From an uncultured Acetobacteraceae bacterium (lineage in GTDB: Bacteria > Pseudomonadota > Alphaproteobacteria > Acetobacterales > Acetobacteraceae), in NCBI GenBank assembly GCA_937873205.1, contig CALMVO010000077.1:37112-101111 (forward strand): a DNA stretch of 64,000 nt, given 5' to 3'. A program made the position numbers and the translations under genes. Below, piece by piece: positions 52,656 to 62,866 of this stretch (within the stretch, counting starts at the first letter, position 1; the number at the start of each line of letters is the position of its first letter). Under the pieces are notes generated by a model. It worked only from the letters and a program-made list of their open reading frames with translations. It was not told the origin of the DNA and searched no databases.

Positions 52656-54794
52656 TCAGCGCGGCAGGGCGCGCAGCCGGTCCAGGCCCTGCCCGCTGCC
52701 CAGCACGGCGGCGCGCTCGGGCAGGGTGAGCAGCGCCAGGACGGCGTCCAGCGTCGCCGCCTCGTCGAGCTTGGCCAGGCCCAGCGCCAGCAGCGGCTCG
52801 AACGGGTCGCGGCCGGGCACCCGCTCCGGCGGCAGCATGGCGCGGTGGGCGGCCATCAGGGCGGGATCGTCCAGCAGGCGGCGCAGGCTGCGACCAGGCG
52901 GCAGGTCGCGGCCGGCGGCCTGCAGGGCGGTCGCCCGCGCCAGGACGGCAGGAGTTACCGCCTCCTCGGGGATGCGCAGCAGGCCGAGCCGGCGCAACGC
53001 CAGGCCCGCGCCGCGGCCGGCGGTGAGCGAGACCAGCGGGACCGCCAAGGCGAGCCCCAGCAGCACCGGTGACATCCAGGCGAACAGCGCCGGCGACACC
53101 GCCCAGGCGGTCCCGGCCAGGACCAGCCCGAAGGCGGTGTAGCGCCAGTAGCCGAGCCAGATCTCGGCGAGTGGGATGCGCCCGCCGTCGCGACGCTGCG
53201 CGTTCCAGCCGCTGTCCCGCCCGGCCAGGATCGAGAGCACGCCGCCGGTCTGCACCAGCATGGCGATGGGCGCGATGAGGCCGCCGATCAGCGTCTCCAG
53301 CAGCAGCGACAGCAGCGCGCGGACCGCGCCGCCGGCCCCGCGCCGGTCGGCCGGGTTGCACAGCAGGGCGACGTAGGCCAACAGCTTGGGCGCCAGCAGC
53401 ACGGCCATGGTGCCGACGAACACCCACTTGGCCAGCACCGGATCGACCACCGGCCAGTTCGGGTAGAGCGTCTTGGCGGCGCCGAAATATTCCGGCCGCA
53501 CGAAGCGGGACTGCAGCGAGATCAGGATGCCGCAGAGCAGGAACACCAGCCAGAGCGGCGAGGTGACGTAGGAGCCGATGCCCATCAGCAGGTGCAGCCG
53601 GCTGACCCAGTGCAGGCCGCGCGCCGGCAGCACGCCGGCATGCTGCAGGTTGCCCTGGCACCAGCGGCGGTCGCGGATGGCGATGTCGGTGAGCGAGGGC
53701 GGGCTCTCCTCGTACGAGCCGGCCAGCCCCGGCACCATGTGGATCGCCCAGCCGCCGCGCCGCATCAGCGCCGCCTCGACGAAATCGTGGCTGAGGATGT
53801 GGCCGCCGACCGGACGCCGTCCCGCCAGCACCGGCAGCCCGGCCTGTTCGGCGAAGGCGCGGGTGCGGATGATGGCGTTGTGGCCCCAGTAGTTGCCCTC
53901 CGAGCCGTGCCACCAGGCGATGCCGCACGCGATCAGCGGGCCATACACGCGGCCGGCGAACTGCTGCATGCGGGCGAACAGCGTGCTGCCGTTCACGATC
54001 ACCGGCAGGGTCTGGATCAGGCCCACGGTCGGATGGCGTTCCATGGCGCTCGCGATGCGGACGATGGTGGCGCCGTCCATCACGCTGTCGGCGTCGAGCG
54101 TGATCATCTGCGGGTAGGCGCCGCCCCAGCGCCGCACCCACTCGCCGACGTTGCCGGCCTTGCGCCCGGTGTTCTTCGGCCGCCTGCGGTAGAAGATGCG
54201 CGCGTGGCCGCCGGTCGCAGTGCGCAGCGACAGGAACGCCGCCTCCTCCTCGAGCCAAAGGTCGGGATCGGTGGTGTCGGACAGGATGAACAGGTCGAAG
54301 GCGGCCAGCTGCCCGGTCGCCGCCAGGCTCTCGTGGATGGCGAGGAGCCCCGCCATCACCCGCGACGGGCTCTCGTTGTAGGTCGGGAGCAGCAGCGCGG
54401 TGCGGACGCTCAGTTCCGGCAGCGGGCCGTCGCGGGCGATGCCGAGCCCAAGTCCGCCGCGGGCCAGCAGCACGCCGAAGCCGCCGAGTGCGGAGGTGAA
54501 GGCGAGCGCGATCCAGGCGAACAGCACCACGAACAGCCCGAGCACGGCCAGCCCCAGCGTGTTGGCGCCGTTGCGGTTCAGCACGTGGTACATCTCGTAG
54601 CCGGCGAACAGCGTCATCAGGCCGGCGCCGCCGATGACGGCCAGCCGGCGCAACGCCAGCATGGCCGGCCGCGTCGGCGGCGTCGGAGCCCGCCCCGGCC
54701 GGTCGGACAGCGACTGCACCGGCATCGCCAGCGGCGCCTCCGGCGGCAGCGCCGGCGCCTCCAGGCGCGGGCCCGGCGTCGTCAGGGCGTCCAA
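52656..54794 (-). CDS. opgH: Glucans biosynthesis glucosyltransferase OpgH/MdoH
   Basis: LLPTYNESPSRVMAGLLAIHESL, FILSDTTDPDLWLEEE, YRRRPKNTGRKAGNVGEW, LDADSVMDGATI, RRWCQGNLQH. Confidence 0.96.
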   Translation of the reverse strand: MDALTTPGPRLEAPALPPEAPLAMPVQSLSDRPGRAPTPPTRPAMLALRRLAVIGGAGLMTLFAGYEMYHVLNRNGANTLGLAVLGLFVVLFAWIALAFTSALGGFGVLLARGGLGLGIARDGPLPELSVRTALLLPTYNESPSRVMAGLLAIHESLAATGQLAAFDLFILSDTTDPDLWLEEEAAFLSLRTATGGHARIFYRRRPKNTGRKAGNVGEWVRRWGGAYPQMITLDADSVMDGATIVRIASAMERHPTVGLIQTLPVIVNGSTLFARMQQFAGRVYGPLIACGIAWWHGSEGNYWGHNAIIRTRAFAEQAGLPVLAGRRPVGGHILSHDFVEAALMRRGGWAIHMVPGLAGSYEESPPSLTDIAIRDRRWCQGNLQHAGVLPARGLHWVSRLHLLMGIGSYVTSPLWLVFLLCGILISLQSRFVRPEYFGAAKTLYPNWPVVDPVLAKWVFVGTMAVLLAPKLLAYVALLCNPADRRGAGGAVRALLSLLLETLIGGLIAPIAMLVQTGGVLSILAGRDSGWNAQRRDGGRIPLAEIWLGYWRYTAFGLVLAGTAWAVSPALFAWMSPVLLGLALAVPLVSLTAGRGAGLALRRLGLLRIPEEAVTPAVLARATALQAAGRDLPPGRSLRRLLDDPALMAAHRAMLPPERVPGRDPFEPLLALGLAKLDEAATLDAVLALLTLPERAAVLGSGQGLDRLRALPR

Positions 54795-56323
54795 CGATAC
54801 GCCCAGGTCTCGGACAACGCCGCCTGCTCGCCCATCAGCCGTCCGTGCAGCTCGGCGACGCGGGCGGCTCCGGGATAGAACTCGAAGGTGATGCGCCAGC
54901 CCTGGATCGGCGGGTTGGGCTCCACCACGACGTTGCGGATCTCACCGACGCTGGCGCCGAGGTCGGCGTGCAGCCTGGCGTCGGCGCCCAGCGCCCGCAG
55001 CGCGTCGCCGGCGAAGTCCAGGATGACGAAGCGGCCCTTATGGTCGACGGTGGCGCCGATCCGGGTCTCGGCGACGCGGGCCAGCGTGCTGGTCCATGGA
55101 TTGTCCCAGCACCAGTGCATCCGGTACGTGTAGGCATACTCGCCGCCCGCCGCGAGCGGCGCCTTCGGCCGCCAGAACGCCACGATGTTGTCGTTCACCT
55201 CGTTGGGCGTCGGCAGCTCCACCAGGTCGACGGCCCCCTCGCCCCAGTCGCCGATCGGCTCGATCCACAGGCTCGGGCGCTTCTGGTAGTCGAGCGCCAG
55301 GTCCTGGAAGTCGGAGAAGGCGCGCTTCCTCTGCATCAGGCCGTAGCCCTTCGGCGTCACGTCGGAGAAGGCGCTGAACTGCAGGTCGACCGGGTTGGCC
55401 AGCGGGCGCCAGATCTGGTCGCCCTTGCCGGTCCACATCGACAGGCCCTCGCTGTCGTGCGCGGCGGGCCGCGCGTCGTCGACGTGCTGGCGGTCGTTGG
55501 CATCGAAGTAGAACATGCCGGTGAGCGGTGCCACGCCGGGACCGTCGATCGCATGGCGCGGGTAGAGCACGCTCTCGACGTCGAAGATGGTCTCCTCGCC
55601 CGGCCGGATGGTGAAGCGGAAGGCGCCGGTGACGGCCGGGCTGTCCAGCAGCGCGTGCACCACGATGGCGCTCATGCCGGGCTGCGGCCGCTCCAGCCAG
55701 AACGCCCGGAACAGCGCGAACTCCTCGCCCCTGGAATCGCCGGTGCCGTTGGCGAAGCCGCGCGCCGACAGGCCGTAGAGCTGGCCCTTCGCCACGGCGC
55801 GGAAGTAGCTCGCCCCCTGGAACACGCAGATCTCGTCGTAGTAGTCCGGGCGGTTGATCGGGGTGTGGATGCGGAAGCCCGAGTAGCCGAGCGCGTCGGG
55901 CACGCGGAGCTTCGGATCCTCGTAGCTGAACTGGTCAGGATCGTACCCGAGCCGCGCGGCCTGGCCGTCCTGCACCTCGAAGATGTCGATCCGGGGGCGA
56001 TACAGGAAGCCGCGCGGCAGGAACTCAACCTGGAAGTTGAGCCCCTGGCCGCGCCACAGCGCCACGTCCTTGCGGAAGCGGATGCCGCGATACTGGTCGA
56101 AGTCGAGCGACCCCACCGCGGCTGGCAGCCGCTCGTCCGGCGCCTGATACGGGTGCCGCGCCATCGCCTGGGCCAGCCGGCGGACGGTGGCGCCGTCGAA
56201 TGGGCCGGGTGCCGCCGTCGGCGCCCGGTCGGCCGCCCGCGCGCGGGCCGGGCCGGGCGCCAGCAATGCGGCCAGCGACGCGCCCGTCGCCGTCTGGACC
56301 AGGTCACGTCGCGACAGCACCAC
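54782..56323 (-). CDS. opgG: Glucan biosynthesis protein G/D (OpgG/OpgD)
   Basis: YRGIRFRKDVALWRGQGLNFQVEFLPRGFLYRPRIDIFEV, GYSGFRIHTPINRPDYYDEICVFQGASYFRAVAKGQLYGLSARG. Confidence 0.93.
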   Translation of the reverse strand: MVLSRRDLVQTATGASLAALLAPGPARARAADRAPTAAPGPFDGATVRRLAQAMARHPYQAPDERLPAAVGSLDFDQYRGIRFRKDVALWRGQGLNFQVEFLPRGFLYRPRIDIFEVQDGQAARLGYDPDQFSYEDPKLRVPDALGYSGFRIHTPINRPDYYDEICVFQGASYFRAVAKGQLYGLSARGFANGTGDSRGEEFALFRAFWLERPQPGMSAIVVHALLDSPAVTGAFRFTIRPGEETIFDVESVLYPRHAIDGPGVAPLTGMFYFDANDRQHVDDARPAAHDSEGLSMWTGKGDQIWRPLANPVDLQFSAFSDVTPKGYGLMQRKRAFSDFQDLALDYQKRPSLWIEPIGDWGEGAVDLVELPTPNEVNDNIVAFWRPKAPLAAGGEYAYTYRMHWCWDNPWTSTLARVAETRIGATVDHKGRFVILDFAGDALRALGADARLHADLGASVGEIRNVVVEPNPPIQGWRITFEFYPGAARVAELHGRLMGEQAALSETWAYRWTP

Positions 56324-56524
56324 TTTTCAACCTCCGGTTGGAACGACGCCATCGGCCTTGGCCTGCCGCTGATAACGGTGACGCGGCGCCATGGCAATTT
56401 GGACAGCGCCATCGGCCGACGGAACGTTCCGGCTTGATCCCGAAAAGCACGCCCTGTAGAGGTTGTTTTTCTAAATCACTACAAGCCGTAAGCTTTACGG
56501 CAATCAACGGGATACCGCTTCAAG

Positions 56525-58144
56525 ATGGCGCCTCGCCCCACCCGCCGACCCCTGCGGACCGCCCTGGCCGCGCTGCCGATGCTCGCGGCTGCCGGCGCCG
56601 CCCGGGCCCAGAGCCCGTCGGCCACCCTGCATACGGCGCCCGGCTTCTCGGCGCTGCCGCAGACGCTCAGCAACCCGCCGAAGTCGCAGGCGCCGGGGAC
56701 CATCCACACCGGCAACTGGGGCGTGTTCAACCAGCTCGACGGATCGCCCGCGGGTTTCGGGCCGGTGGCGCGCTACGGCGTGGTGCGCTGGGCCGAGGAT
56801 TGGAGCGCGCTGCGCGACCCCAAGCTCCGGGACGACCCGTTCGACCCGCTGAAGTTCATCGCGCTGAACGACTCCCAAAGCATCTACCTGACCTTCAGCG
56901 GCGAGAGCCGGCTGAAGAACTGGTTCGAGAACCGGCCGTTCCTCGGCCAGCAGAAGCCCAACGACTCTGGGCGCACCACGCTGCGCAACACGCTCGGCGC
57001 CGACCTGCACCTCGGCTCGCACCTGCGCGTCTACGGCGAGCTCATCAACGGCGACGCGTTCGGCCTCAACGCCTACGGCTACAACGCCACCTATCGCACC
57101 CGGCTCGACGTCCAGCAGCTGTTCGTCGAGGCCAAGACGGATCTGGCCGGCGCGCAGACCGGCGTCCTGTTCGGGCGCCAGGAGTTCCTCGACGCGCCGA
57201 ACTACGTGCTCTACGCCCGGGAAACGCCCAACGTGCCGCTGTCCTGGGACGGCGTGCGCAGCTACGCCATCTGGCCCAGGGTCCGCCTCGACGGCTGGGA
57301 CTTCGTGCAGACCAATACCACGCCCGCGGCGCTGTTCCACGACAACGAGAACTACAACGCGCGGCTGTTCGGCGGCTACGGCTCCTACGCCGCACCCGCC
57401 TTCAGGACGCTGGGCCAGCCCGGGCAGGTGTTCTTCGACCTGTTCTACATCGGCTACGAGCTGGGCGGCACGCCGGCGGTGATCGCCACCGCCACCGGCA
57501 CCAAGGCGGGCTCGACGCTGCGCGACAACTACGGCACCCGCATCTGGGGCCGTGCCGGGCCGATCGAGTTCTCGGCCGGCGGCATCTACCAGGGCGGCCA
57601 GTTCCGCTACGCCGCCAGCACCCGCACCCGCGACGTGGTGGCCTACGCGTTCAACGAGTTCGTCGGCTACCGCGTGGCGCACGCCTATGGCCGGCCGTTG
57701 TTCGGAGTGCAGGCGGACGTCTACTCCGGCGGCGACTACCGACGCAGCACCGGCACGGAGGGCACCTACATCACGCCCTACAACCCGCAGACCAACTACC
57801 TGGATACCACCACCTACTTCGCGCCGGGCAACCTCGTGAACGTGGCGCCCACGATCGAGGTGACGCCGCTGGACAAGACGCTGCTGCGCTTCAGGGTGCC
57901 GATCCTTTGGCGCGAGACCACCAACGACACGATCTACGGCTCGTCCAGCCGGGTCTACCCGTTCCGCGGCAACTACAGCGGCGGCTTCGTCGGCACGGTG
58001 CCGCAGTTCAACTTCGCCTGGCGGATCACCCGGCACCTGACCTGGACCCATGACCTCGCGCGCTACTTCGCGTCACGGTCGATCCAGAAGGCCGGCGCCT
58101 CGAATGGCACCTACTACCTGTCGACGCTCGCGTTCCGGTTCTGA
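56525..58144 (+). CDS. Alginate-export (AlgE-like) outer membrane porin
   Basis: Signal peptide; VRWAEDWSALRDPKLRDDPFDPLKFIAL...YLTFSGESRLKNWFE; C-terminal LSTLAFRF. Confidence 0.8.
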   Translation: MAPRPTRRPLRTALAALPMLAAAGAARAQSPSATLHTAPGFSALPQTLSNPPKSQAPGTIHTGNWGVFNQLDGSPAGFGPVARYGVVRWAEDWSALRDPKLRDDPFDPLKFIALNDSQSIYLTFSGESRLKNWFENRPFLGQQKPNDSGRTTLRNTLGADLHLGSHLRVYGELINGDAFGLNAYGYNATYRTRLDVQQLFVEAKTDLAGAQTGVLFGRQEFLDAPNYVLYARETPNVPLSWDGVRSYAIWPRVRLDGWDFVQTNTTPAALFHDNENYNARLFGGYGSYAAPAFRTLGQPGQVFFDLFYIGYELGGTPAVIATATGTKAGSTLRDNYGTRIWGRAGPIEFSAGGIYQGGQFRYAASTRTRDVVAYAFNEFVGYRVAHAYGRPLFGVQADVYSGGDYRRSTGTEGTYITPYNPQTNYLDTTTYFAPGNLVNVAPTIEVTPLDKTLLRFRVPILWRETTNDTIYGSSSRVYPFRGNYSGGFVGTVPQFNFAWRITRHLTWTHDLARYFASRSIQKAGASNGTYYLSTLAFRF

Positions 58145-58210
58145 GCGGCGGCCGAACCGTGGCGCGTCCGCGGCGTTCGGCACCGCTCGACCACAGGACG
58201 AGGTGCCGGC

Positions 58211-58699
58211 TTGCCGCCCAGTCACGTTCCCCTCCTGCCGATCCTGACGTCCATCCTGCTCGCCGGCTGCGCGCTGGAGGACAGCCGCACCGCCGACCGG
58301 GCACCCCGTGCGCTGCAGGGCCTGAGCGAGCAGGCGCTCGAATCCTGCCTGGGCGCACCGGACCAGCATGCCAGCTTCGGGACCACCGACATCCTAACCT
58401 ACTACGCGACGTCGAGCAGCTCGACGAGCTATTCGGTGCCGATCGTGGGCGGCGTCGGCTTCTCGAACGGCGGCTATTGCCACGCCACCTTCACGATCGA
58501 AAATGGCGTCGTCACCCGGCTGCTGTATTCGGGCGAGAAGAACGCCACCCTGGCGCCCGACGCCTACTGCGCGCCGATCCTGCGCACCTGCCTGGCCTGG
58601 CTGGACGCGCATCCCGAGGCGCGCGCCGTGACCGCCGACAGGGAGCGACCCGACGCCGCAGGGTATCCAGCCGGCACGCCGCCCCCCACGCCGCGGTAG
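58211..58699 (+). CDS. Putative lipoprotein
   Basis: LLPILTSILLAGCALED lipobox. Confidence 0.65.
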   Translation: MPPSHVPLLPILTSILLAGCALEDSRTADRAPRALQGLSEQALESCLGAPDQHASFGTTDILTYYATSSSSTSYSVPIVGGVGFSNGGYCHATFTIENGVVTRLLYSGEKNATLAPDAYCAPILRTCLAWLDAHPEARAVTADRERPDAAGYPAGTPPPTPR

Positions 58700-58765
58700 C
58701 GAGAGATGCGCATTTACATGCGCGTTAAAAAGGTCAGGATCATGCTTCCCCGTCGGAGGCTCGCG

Positions 58766-59011
58766 ATGTCTCGTCCCCTGGTCCGGACCGTTCCCCAACG
58801 GCCGACCAACATCACGCTGCCTGCCCCGCTCCTGGCGGAAGCGCGAACGCTCGGCCTGAACGTCTCGCAGGTCTGCGAGCGCGGCCTGATGGCGGAGATC
58901 GCCGCGGCGCGGGCAAGGCAATGGCTGCTGGAGAACCGCGAGGCGCTGGAGTCGTCGCGCCGTTACGTCGAGCGGAACGGGCTGCCGCTGGCTGAATACC
59001 GCCAGTTCTGA
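58766..59011 (+). CDS. ccdA: CcdA-family antitoxin
   Basis: RPTNITLPAPLLAEARTLGLNVSQVCERGLMAEIAAARARQWLLENREALESSRRYVERNGLPLAEYRQF. Confidence 0.9.
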   Translation: MSRPLVRTVPQRPTNITLPAPLLAEARTLGLNVSQVCERGLMAEIAAARARQWLLENREALESSRRYVERNGLPLAEYRQF

Positions 59012-59269
59012 TGGGCCGCTACGACGTCTACCCGGCGCCTGGCCGGGCTCGGCACGCGGGTCGTGGTCCCCCTGCTGCCGCCTGACGCGGCACCCCGTCC
59101 TGCACGTGGCCTCGATCCATCCTTCGAGATTGGGGGCACGCCGCACCTCATGCTGACGCAGTTCCTGGCCGCGGTGCCGGAGGCCGAACTGCGGCGGCCG
59201 ATGCAGTCGCTGGCCGCCCATGGCGACGACATCACCCGAGCCCTCGACATCCTCCTGACCGGGTTTTGA
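59011..59269 (+). pseudogene. CcdB-family toxin with internal deletion and frameshift
   Basis: MGRYDVYPAP then, in another frame, LAGLGTRVVVPLLPPDAAPRPARGLDPSFEIGGTPHLMLTQFLAAVPEAELRRPMQSLAAHGDDITRALDILLTGF. Confidence 0.85.
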
Positions 59270-59348
59270 AGGGCCTGGCGCGATCGCGGCATGCCGCCGA
59301 GCCGACATCGTTCCGGTCGTCTTGGACCAGCCGGATCCCGCCGGCCCG

Positions 59349-60428
59349 TCACGGCGTGCGGTCGTTGTTCTCCGGCCGCAGCGCGGTGGCGATATCGGCG
59401 AGGTCCCGGGACAGCATCTCCAGGGTGAAGCGGGGCAGCGGACCGGCGCGATCGCCAAGCGTCGCCAGCGCCTCCTGCAGCTGGGCCACCTCCACCAGCG
59501 CCTGATCGGCCTGGTGCGCGCGCTGCAGCGCCTCCTGCCGCATCGCCCCGACCAGCGCCTGCAGCACCGTGCCGATCGCCGCCGAGACCGGTGCCAGCGC
59601 CGGGCCGGGGACGGCGTCCTCGGTCTCGTGTACGGCGCGGGCGACGAACAGCATGTCGCTCTGCAGCCGGCGCAGCATCGGCACCAGACGCAGCATCAGC
59701 GGCTCGTGCTGGTCCAGCGCGGTCAGCCGCTCGCGCCGCGCCTCGGCGATGGCGGCGACCAGTGCCTTCAGGGCATCGCCGCTGCCGTCGTTCAGCCGCT
59801 CCAGCACCGAGGGCTCGATGGCGGCCGCCAGCACCTGCGTCCGGGTGGCGTCGAGGGCCGCCAGCATGGCGGCGGCCGCCTCGAACGCCTGCGCGCGGGC
59901 GCGGGTGCGGAACACCACGTAGGACACCAGCAGCGACACCGCCGCCCCCACCAGGATCGCCAGCACGCGGTCCACCGGGCGGTCGAACGGGCCGCCCTCA
60001 CTCGGGAACAGGAAGGTCACCACCAGGGCGACGCCAGCCAGGCGCAGGTTCGGCTTGAACGCGCCCAGGATCGCGATCGGCACCATGAGGACCGCGAACA
60101 CCGGCACCCTGGGCAGGCCAGCGAGCTGGAGCGCGATGGCGACCGCGCCGACGGCGGCGCCGATCAGCGTGCCGACGATCTGGTCGCGGCCGGCCTCGAT
60201 GGTCGAGCTGATCCGGGCCTGGGTGACGATCACCGCGGTGACCAGCGCCCAGTACGGCTCGCGCAGATGCAGCGCGTGCGCGGCCAGATAGGCCAGCAGC
60301 ACCGAGACCAGCGTGCGGACCGACTGCCGCAGCTCCGGCGACCAGCCGGCGAGGCGGTCGCGCAGGGTGGGCTGGCCGGAGCGTCCGACCGTGGGGGCCG
60401 AGGCCGCCGGGATGGCCGGGCCGCTCAT
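59349..60428 (-). CDS. FUSC-family transporter (aromatic acid exporter-like)
   Basis: SVLLAYLAAHALHLREPYWALVTAVIVTQARISSTIEAGRDQIVGTLIGAAVGAV. Confidence 0.88.
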   Translation of the reverse strand: MSGPAIPAASAPTVGRSGQPTLRDRLAGWSPELRQSVRTLVSVLLAYLAAHALHLREPYWALVTAVIVTQARISSTIEAGRDQIVGTLIGAAVGAVAIALQLAGLPRVPVFAVLMVPIAILGAFKPNLRLAGVALVVTFLFPSEGGPFDRPVDRVLAILVGAAVSLLVSYVVFRTRARAQAFEAAAAMLAALDATRTQVLAAAIEPSVLERLNDGSGDALKALVAAIAEARRERLTALDQHEPLMLRLVPMLRRLQSDMLFVARAVHETEDAVPGPALAPVSAAIGTVLQALVGAMRQEALQRAHQADQALVEVAQLQEALATLGDRAGPLPRFTLEMLSRDLADIATALRPENNDRTP

Positions 60429-60454
60429 CGCCGCGTCAGCTTCAAGGGTCCGGC

Positions 60455-62113
60455 TCAGCCCGGCGCCTTGCCGTGCACGGTGCCGCCGTCGGCGGGCACG
60501 CCCTGGATCGGCAGCGGCACCCAGCGCATGCCGTCGTTGTTCTGCACCAGCATCACCACCGAGGGACGCTTCTGGTGCCGCGCCTGATCGATCCGGGTCT
60601 GCACGTCGGCCGGCTGCGACACCTCGGACTGCTGCACCTCGACGATGACGTCGCCCGGCTTGATGCCGCGGTCGGAGGCGGGGCCGGACGGTACGGTGTC
60701 GGTCACCACGACGCCCTTCTGGCCGTCGGCGATCTGGTACTTCTGCCGCAGCGCGTCGTCGAGGCCGGCCAGCTTCATGCCGAGGCCGGCGAGATCGAGC
60801 GGCGCCGGGCCAGCCGGCGTCTTCGCCGCCCCGGCCGGCGCCGGCTTGGCGGCGTCCTCGGGGAAGTCGCGCACCGCCACCTGGAGGGTCTGCGCCTTCC
60901 CATCACGCCAGATGCCGAGCGGCACGGTCTGCCCGACCGCGGTCTCGCCCACCACCCGCGGCAGGCTGCGGCCGTCCACCGCCTGGCCGGCAACGGTCTG
61001 GATCACGTCGCCGGTCCGGAGCCCGGCCTTGGCGGCCGGCCCGTTCGGCTCGATGCCGGCGACCAGGGCGCCCTTCGCGGTCTTGAGCCCCAGGCTGTCG
61101 GCGATGTCCTGGCTCACGTCCTGGATGCGCACGCCGATCCAGCCGCGGCGCGCCTTGCCGTACTGGCGCAGTTGCGCGATCACGCCGGCCGCCTCGTTGG
61201 ACGGGATCGAGAAGCCGATGCCGATCGAGCCGCCGGACGGCGAATAGATCGCGGTGTTGATGCCGATCACGGCGCCGTCCATGTCGAACAGCGGGCCGCC
61301 GGAGTTGCCGCGGTTGATCGGCGCGTCGGTCTGGATGAAGTCGTCGTACGGGCCGCTATCGAGCGAGCGGCCGCGCGAGCTGACGATGCCCGCCGTGACC
61401 GTGCCGGACAGGCCGAACGGGTTGCCGATCGCCACCACCCAGTCGCCGACGCGGGCATGGTCGCTGTCGCCGAACGCGACCGCCGGCAGCGGGTGCGGCG
61501 CATCCACCTTGAGCAACGCGAGGTCGGTCTTGTCGTCGTGGCCGAGCAGCCGCGCCTTCAGGACGGTGTTGTCCTGCAGCGTGACCGTGATGGTGTCGGC
61601 GCCCTTGATGACGTGGTTGTTGGTCACGATCAGGCCGGACGGATCGATGACGAAGCCCGATCCCAGGCTCTGCATCTTGTGGCCGGGCGCCGCTGGGCCC
61701 CCGCCCTGGCCGCCCCCCTGGCCGCCCCCTGGGCCGCCATGCTTGTTCATGAAGTCGTGGAAGAACTTGTCGAACGGCGAGCCGGGCGGGATCGACGGCG
61801 ACGGCGTCTGAACACCCGGCTCCTTGCCATGGTCCGGCACCGCGTCGCCGGGCGCGTCGTCGTCGTCGTCCTGGCTGTCGTCGGTGACGGTCTCGGTCGA
61901 CGAAATGTTGACGACCGAGGGCAGCAGCCGGGCGGCGAGGTCGGCGAAGCTGTCCGGCGCGGGACGCGCCAGCGCCGGCGCCGGCGCCGCCGCCAGGACC
62001 AGCAGCAGCAATCCAACCATCGGCCGCCGCAACCGCGACGGGCGGGCAGATCGATCAGGCGGCGTCGTGAGGCGCATGGGCGCGGTGTCTCCTGGCAGCC
62101 CGACTGTGCTCAT
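60455..62113 (-). CDS. Do/HtrA-family periplasmic serine protease with two PDZ domains
   Basis: GSGFVIDPSGLIVTNNHVI, DLALLKVD, IQTDAPINRGNSGGPLFDMDGAVIGINTAIYSPSGGSIGIGFSIPSN; start may be downstream (about 62077). Confidence 0.95.
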   Translation of the reverse strand: MSTVGLPGDTAPMRLTTPPDRSARPSRLRRPMVGLLLLVLAAAPAPALARPAPDSFADLAARLLPSVVNISSTETVTDDSQDDDDDAPGDAVPDHGKEPGVQTPSPSIPPGSPFDKFFHDFMNKHGGPGGGQGGGQGGGPAAPGHKMQSLGSGFVIDPSGLIVTNNHVIKGADTITVTLQDNTVLKARLLGHDDKTDLALLKVDAPHPLPAVAFGDSDHARVGDWVVAIGNPFGLSGTVTAGIVSSRGRSLDSGPYDDFIQTDAPINRGNSGGPLFDMDGAVIGINTAIYSPSGGSIGIGFSIPSNEAAGVIAQLRQYGKARRGWIGVRIQDVSQDIADSLGLKTAKGALVAGIEPNGPAAKAGLRTGDVIQTVAGQAVDGRSLPRVVGETAVGQTVPLGIWRDGKAQTLQVAVRDFPEDAAKPAPAGAAKTPAGPAPLDLAGLGMKLAGLDDALRQKYQIADGQKGVVVTDTVPSGPASDRGIKPGDVIVEVQQSEVSQPADVQTRIDQARHQKRPSVVMLVQNNDGMRWVPLPIQGVPADGGTVHGKAPG

Positions 62114-62139
62114 GCGGTCGGTCCGCAGACAAGAGGAGG

Positions 62140-62176
62140 CCAGGGCTCCGCCCTGGACCGAGGGCTGAGGCCCTTG
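62140..62176. repeat. Two-hairpin REP-like element, copy 4 (upstream of htrA)
   Basis: CCAGGGCtccGCCCTGGaccgAGGGCtgagGCCCTtgg; a further palindrome CCAGAGGttcagCCTCTGG at 62202-62220. Confidence 0.8.
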
Positions 62177-62225
62177 GAACCCGATGACTTATAAATGGTG
62201 TCCAGAGGTTCAGCCTCTGGCGGGG

Positions 62226-62855
62226 TCAAGGAACAGAGCCCCTTGCCTTCCCGAGCAGCCAGAGCGCCACCGCCTCGCCCAGCGCCCGATAGCCCGCATC
62301 GCCCATGTGGGTGCCGTCGGGAGAGAGCGTCTCGATGGTGAAGCGGCCGGACCCGCACCAGCCGCGCATGCGCTCGTAGCGCGGGAACACCGGCACGCCA
62401 GCCTCGGCCGCGATCCGGTGCAGCATCGCCCGATAGTCCGGCAGGGTGGGCAAGGCCTCGAGCGCCGACGAATATTGCTGGTCCATCAGCACCAGGTCGG
62501 CGCCGGCCGCGGCCAGCCGGTCGAGTCCGCGCCGGGTCAGCTCGGCAAAACGCGGGAGGGCGACCGGCCGGGCGACATCGTTGGAGCCGGTCTGCCAGAC
62601 CACGAGGTCCGGTGCCGCGGCGAGCACGGCGTCCAGCCTGTCATCCATCTCGAGGCAGGTGTCGCCGCCGATGCCGAGGTTGGCGAGCGAGACGCCTCCG
62701 GGAAAGGCGGGCAGCAGCGTCGCCCGCATCACCGCCGGATAGGTGTGCGCGGGCGCGCTGGCGCCGACGCCGGCGGTGGTGGACGAGCCGAATGCAACCA
62801 GCCGGAGGACCTGTCGGCCGCTGCGCCGTGCCGAGGTGCGGGGAAGTGCGGCCAT
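62226..62855 (-). CDS. SGNH/GDSL hydrolase
   Basis: VAFGSSTTAGVGASAPAHTYPAVM, NLGIGGDTCLEM, WQTGSNDVARPV, DGTHMGDAGYRALGEA. Confidence 0.9.
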   Translation of the reverse strand: MAALPRTSARRSGRQVLRLVAFGSSTTAGVGASAPAHTYPAVMRATLLPAFPGGVSLANLGIGGDTCLEMDDRLDAVLAAAPDLVVWQTGSNDVARPVALPRFAELTRRGLDRLAAAGADLVLMDQQYSSALEALPTLPDYRAMLHRIAAEAGVPVFPRYERMRGWCGSGRFTIETLSPDGTHMGDAGYRALGEAVALWLLGKARGSVP

Positions 62856-62866
62856 CGCTCCGTCCG

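Noticed and set aside
61681-61745. Short tandem GC-rich units in the htrA gene
   Set aside because: In-frame Gly-rich linker (GGPGGGQGGGQGGGP), common in HtrA-like proteins; not an independent repeat element.
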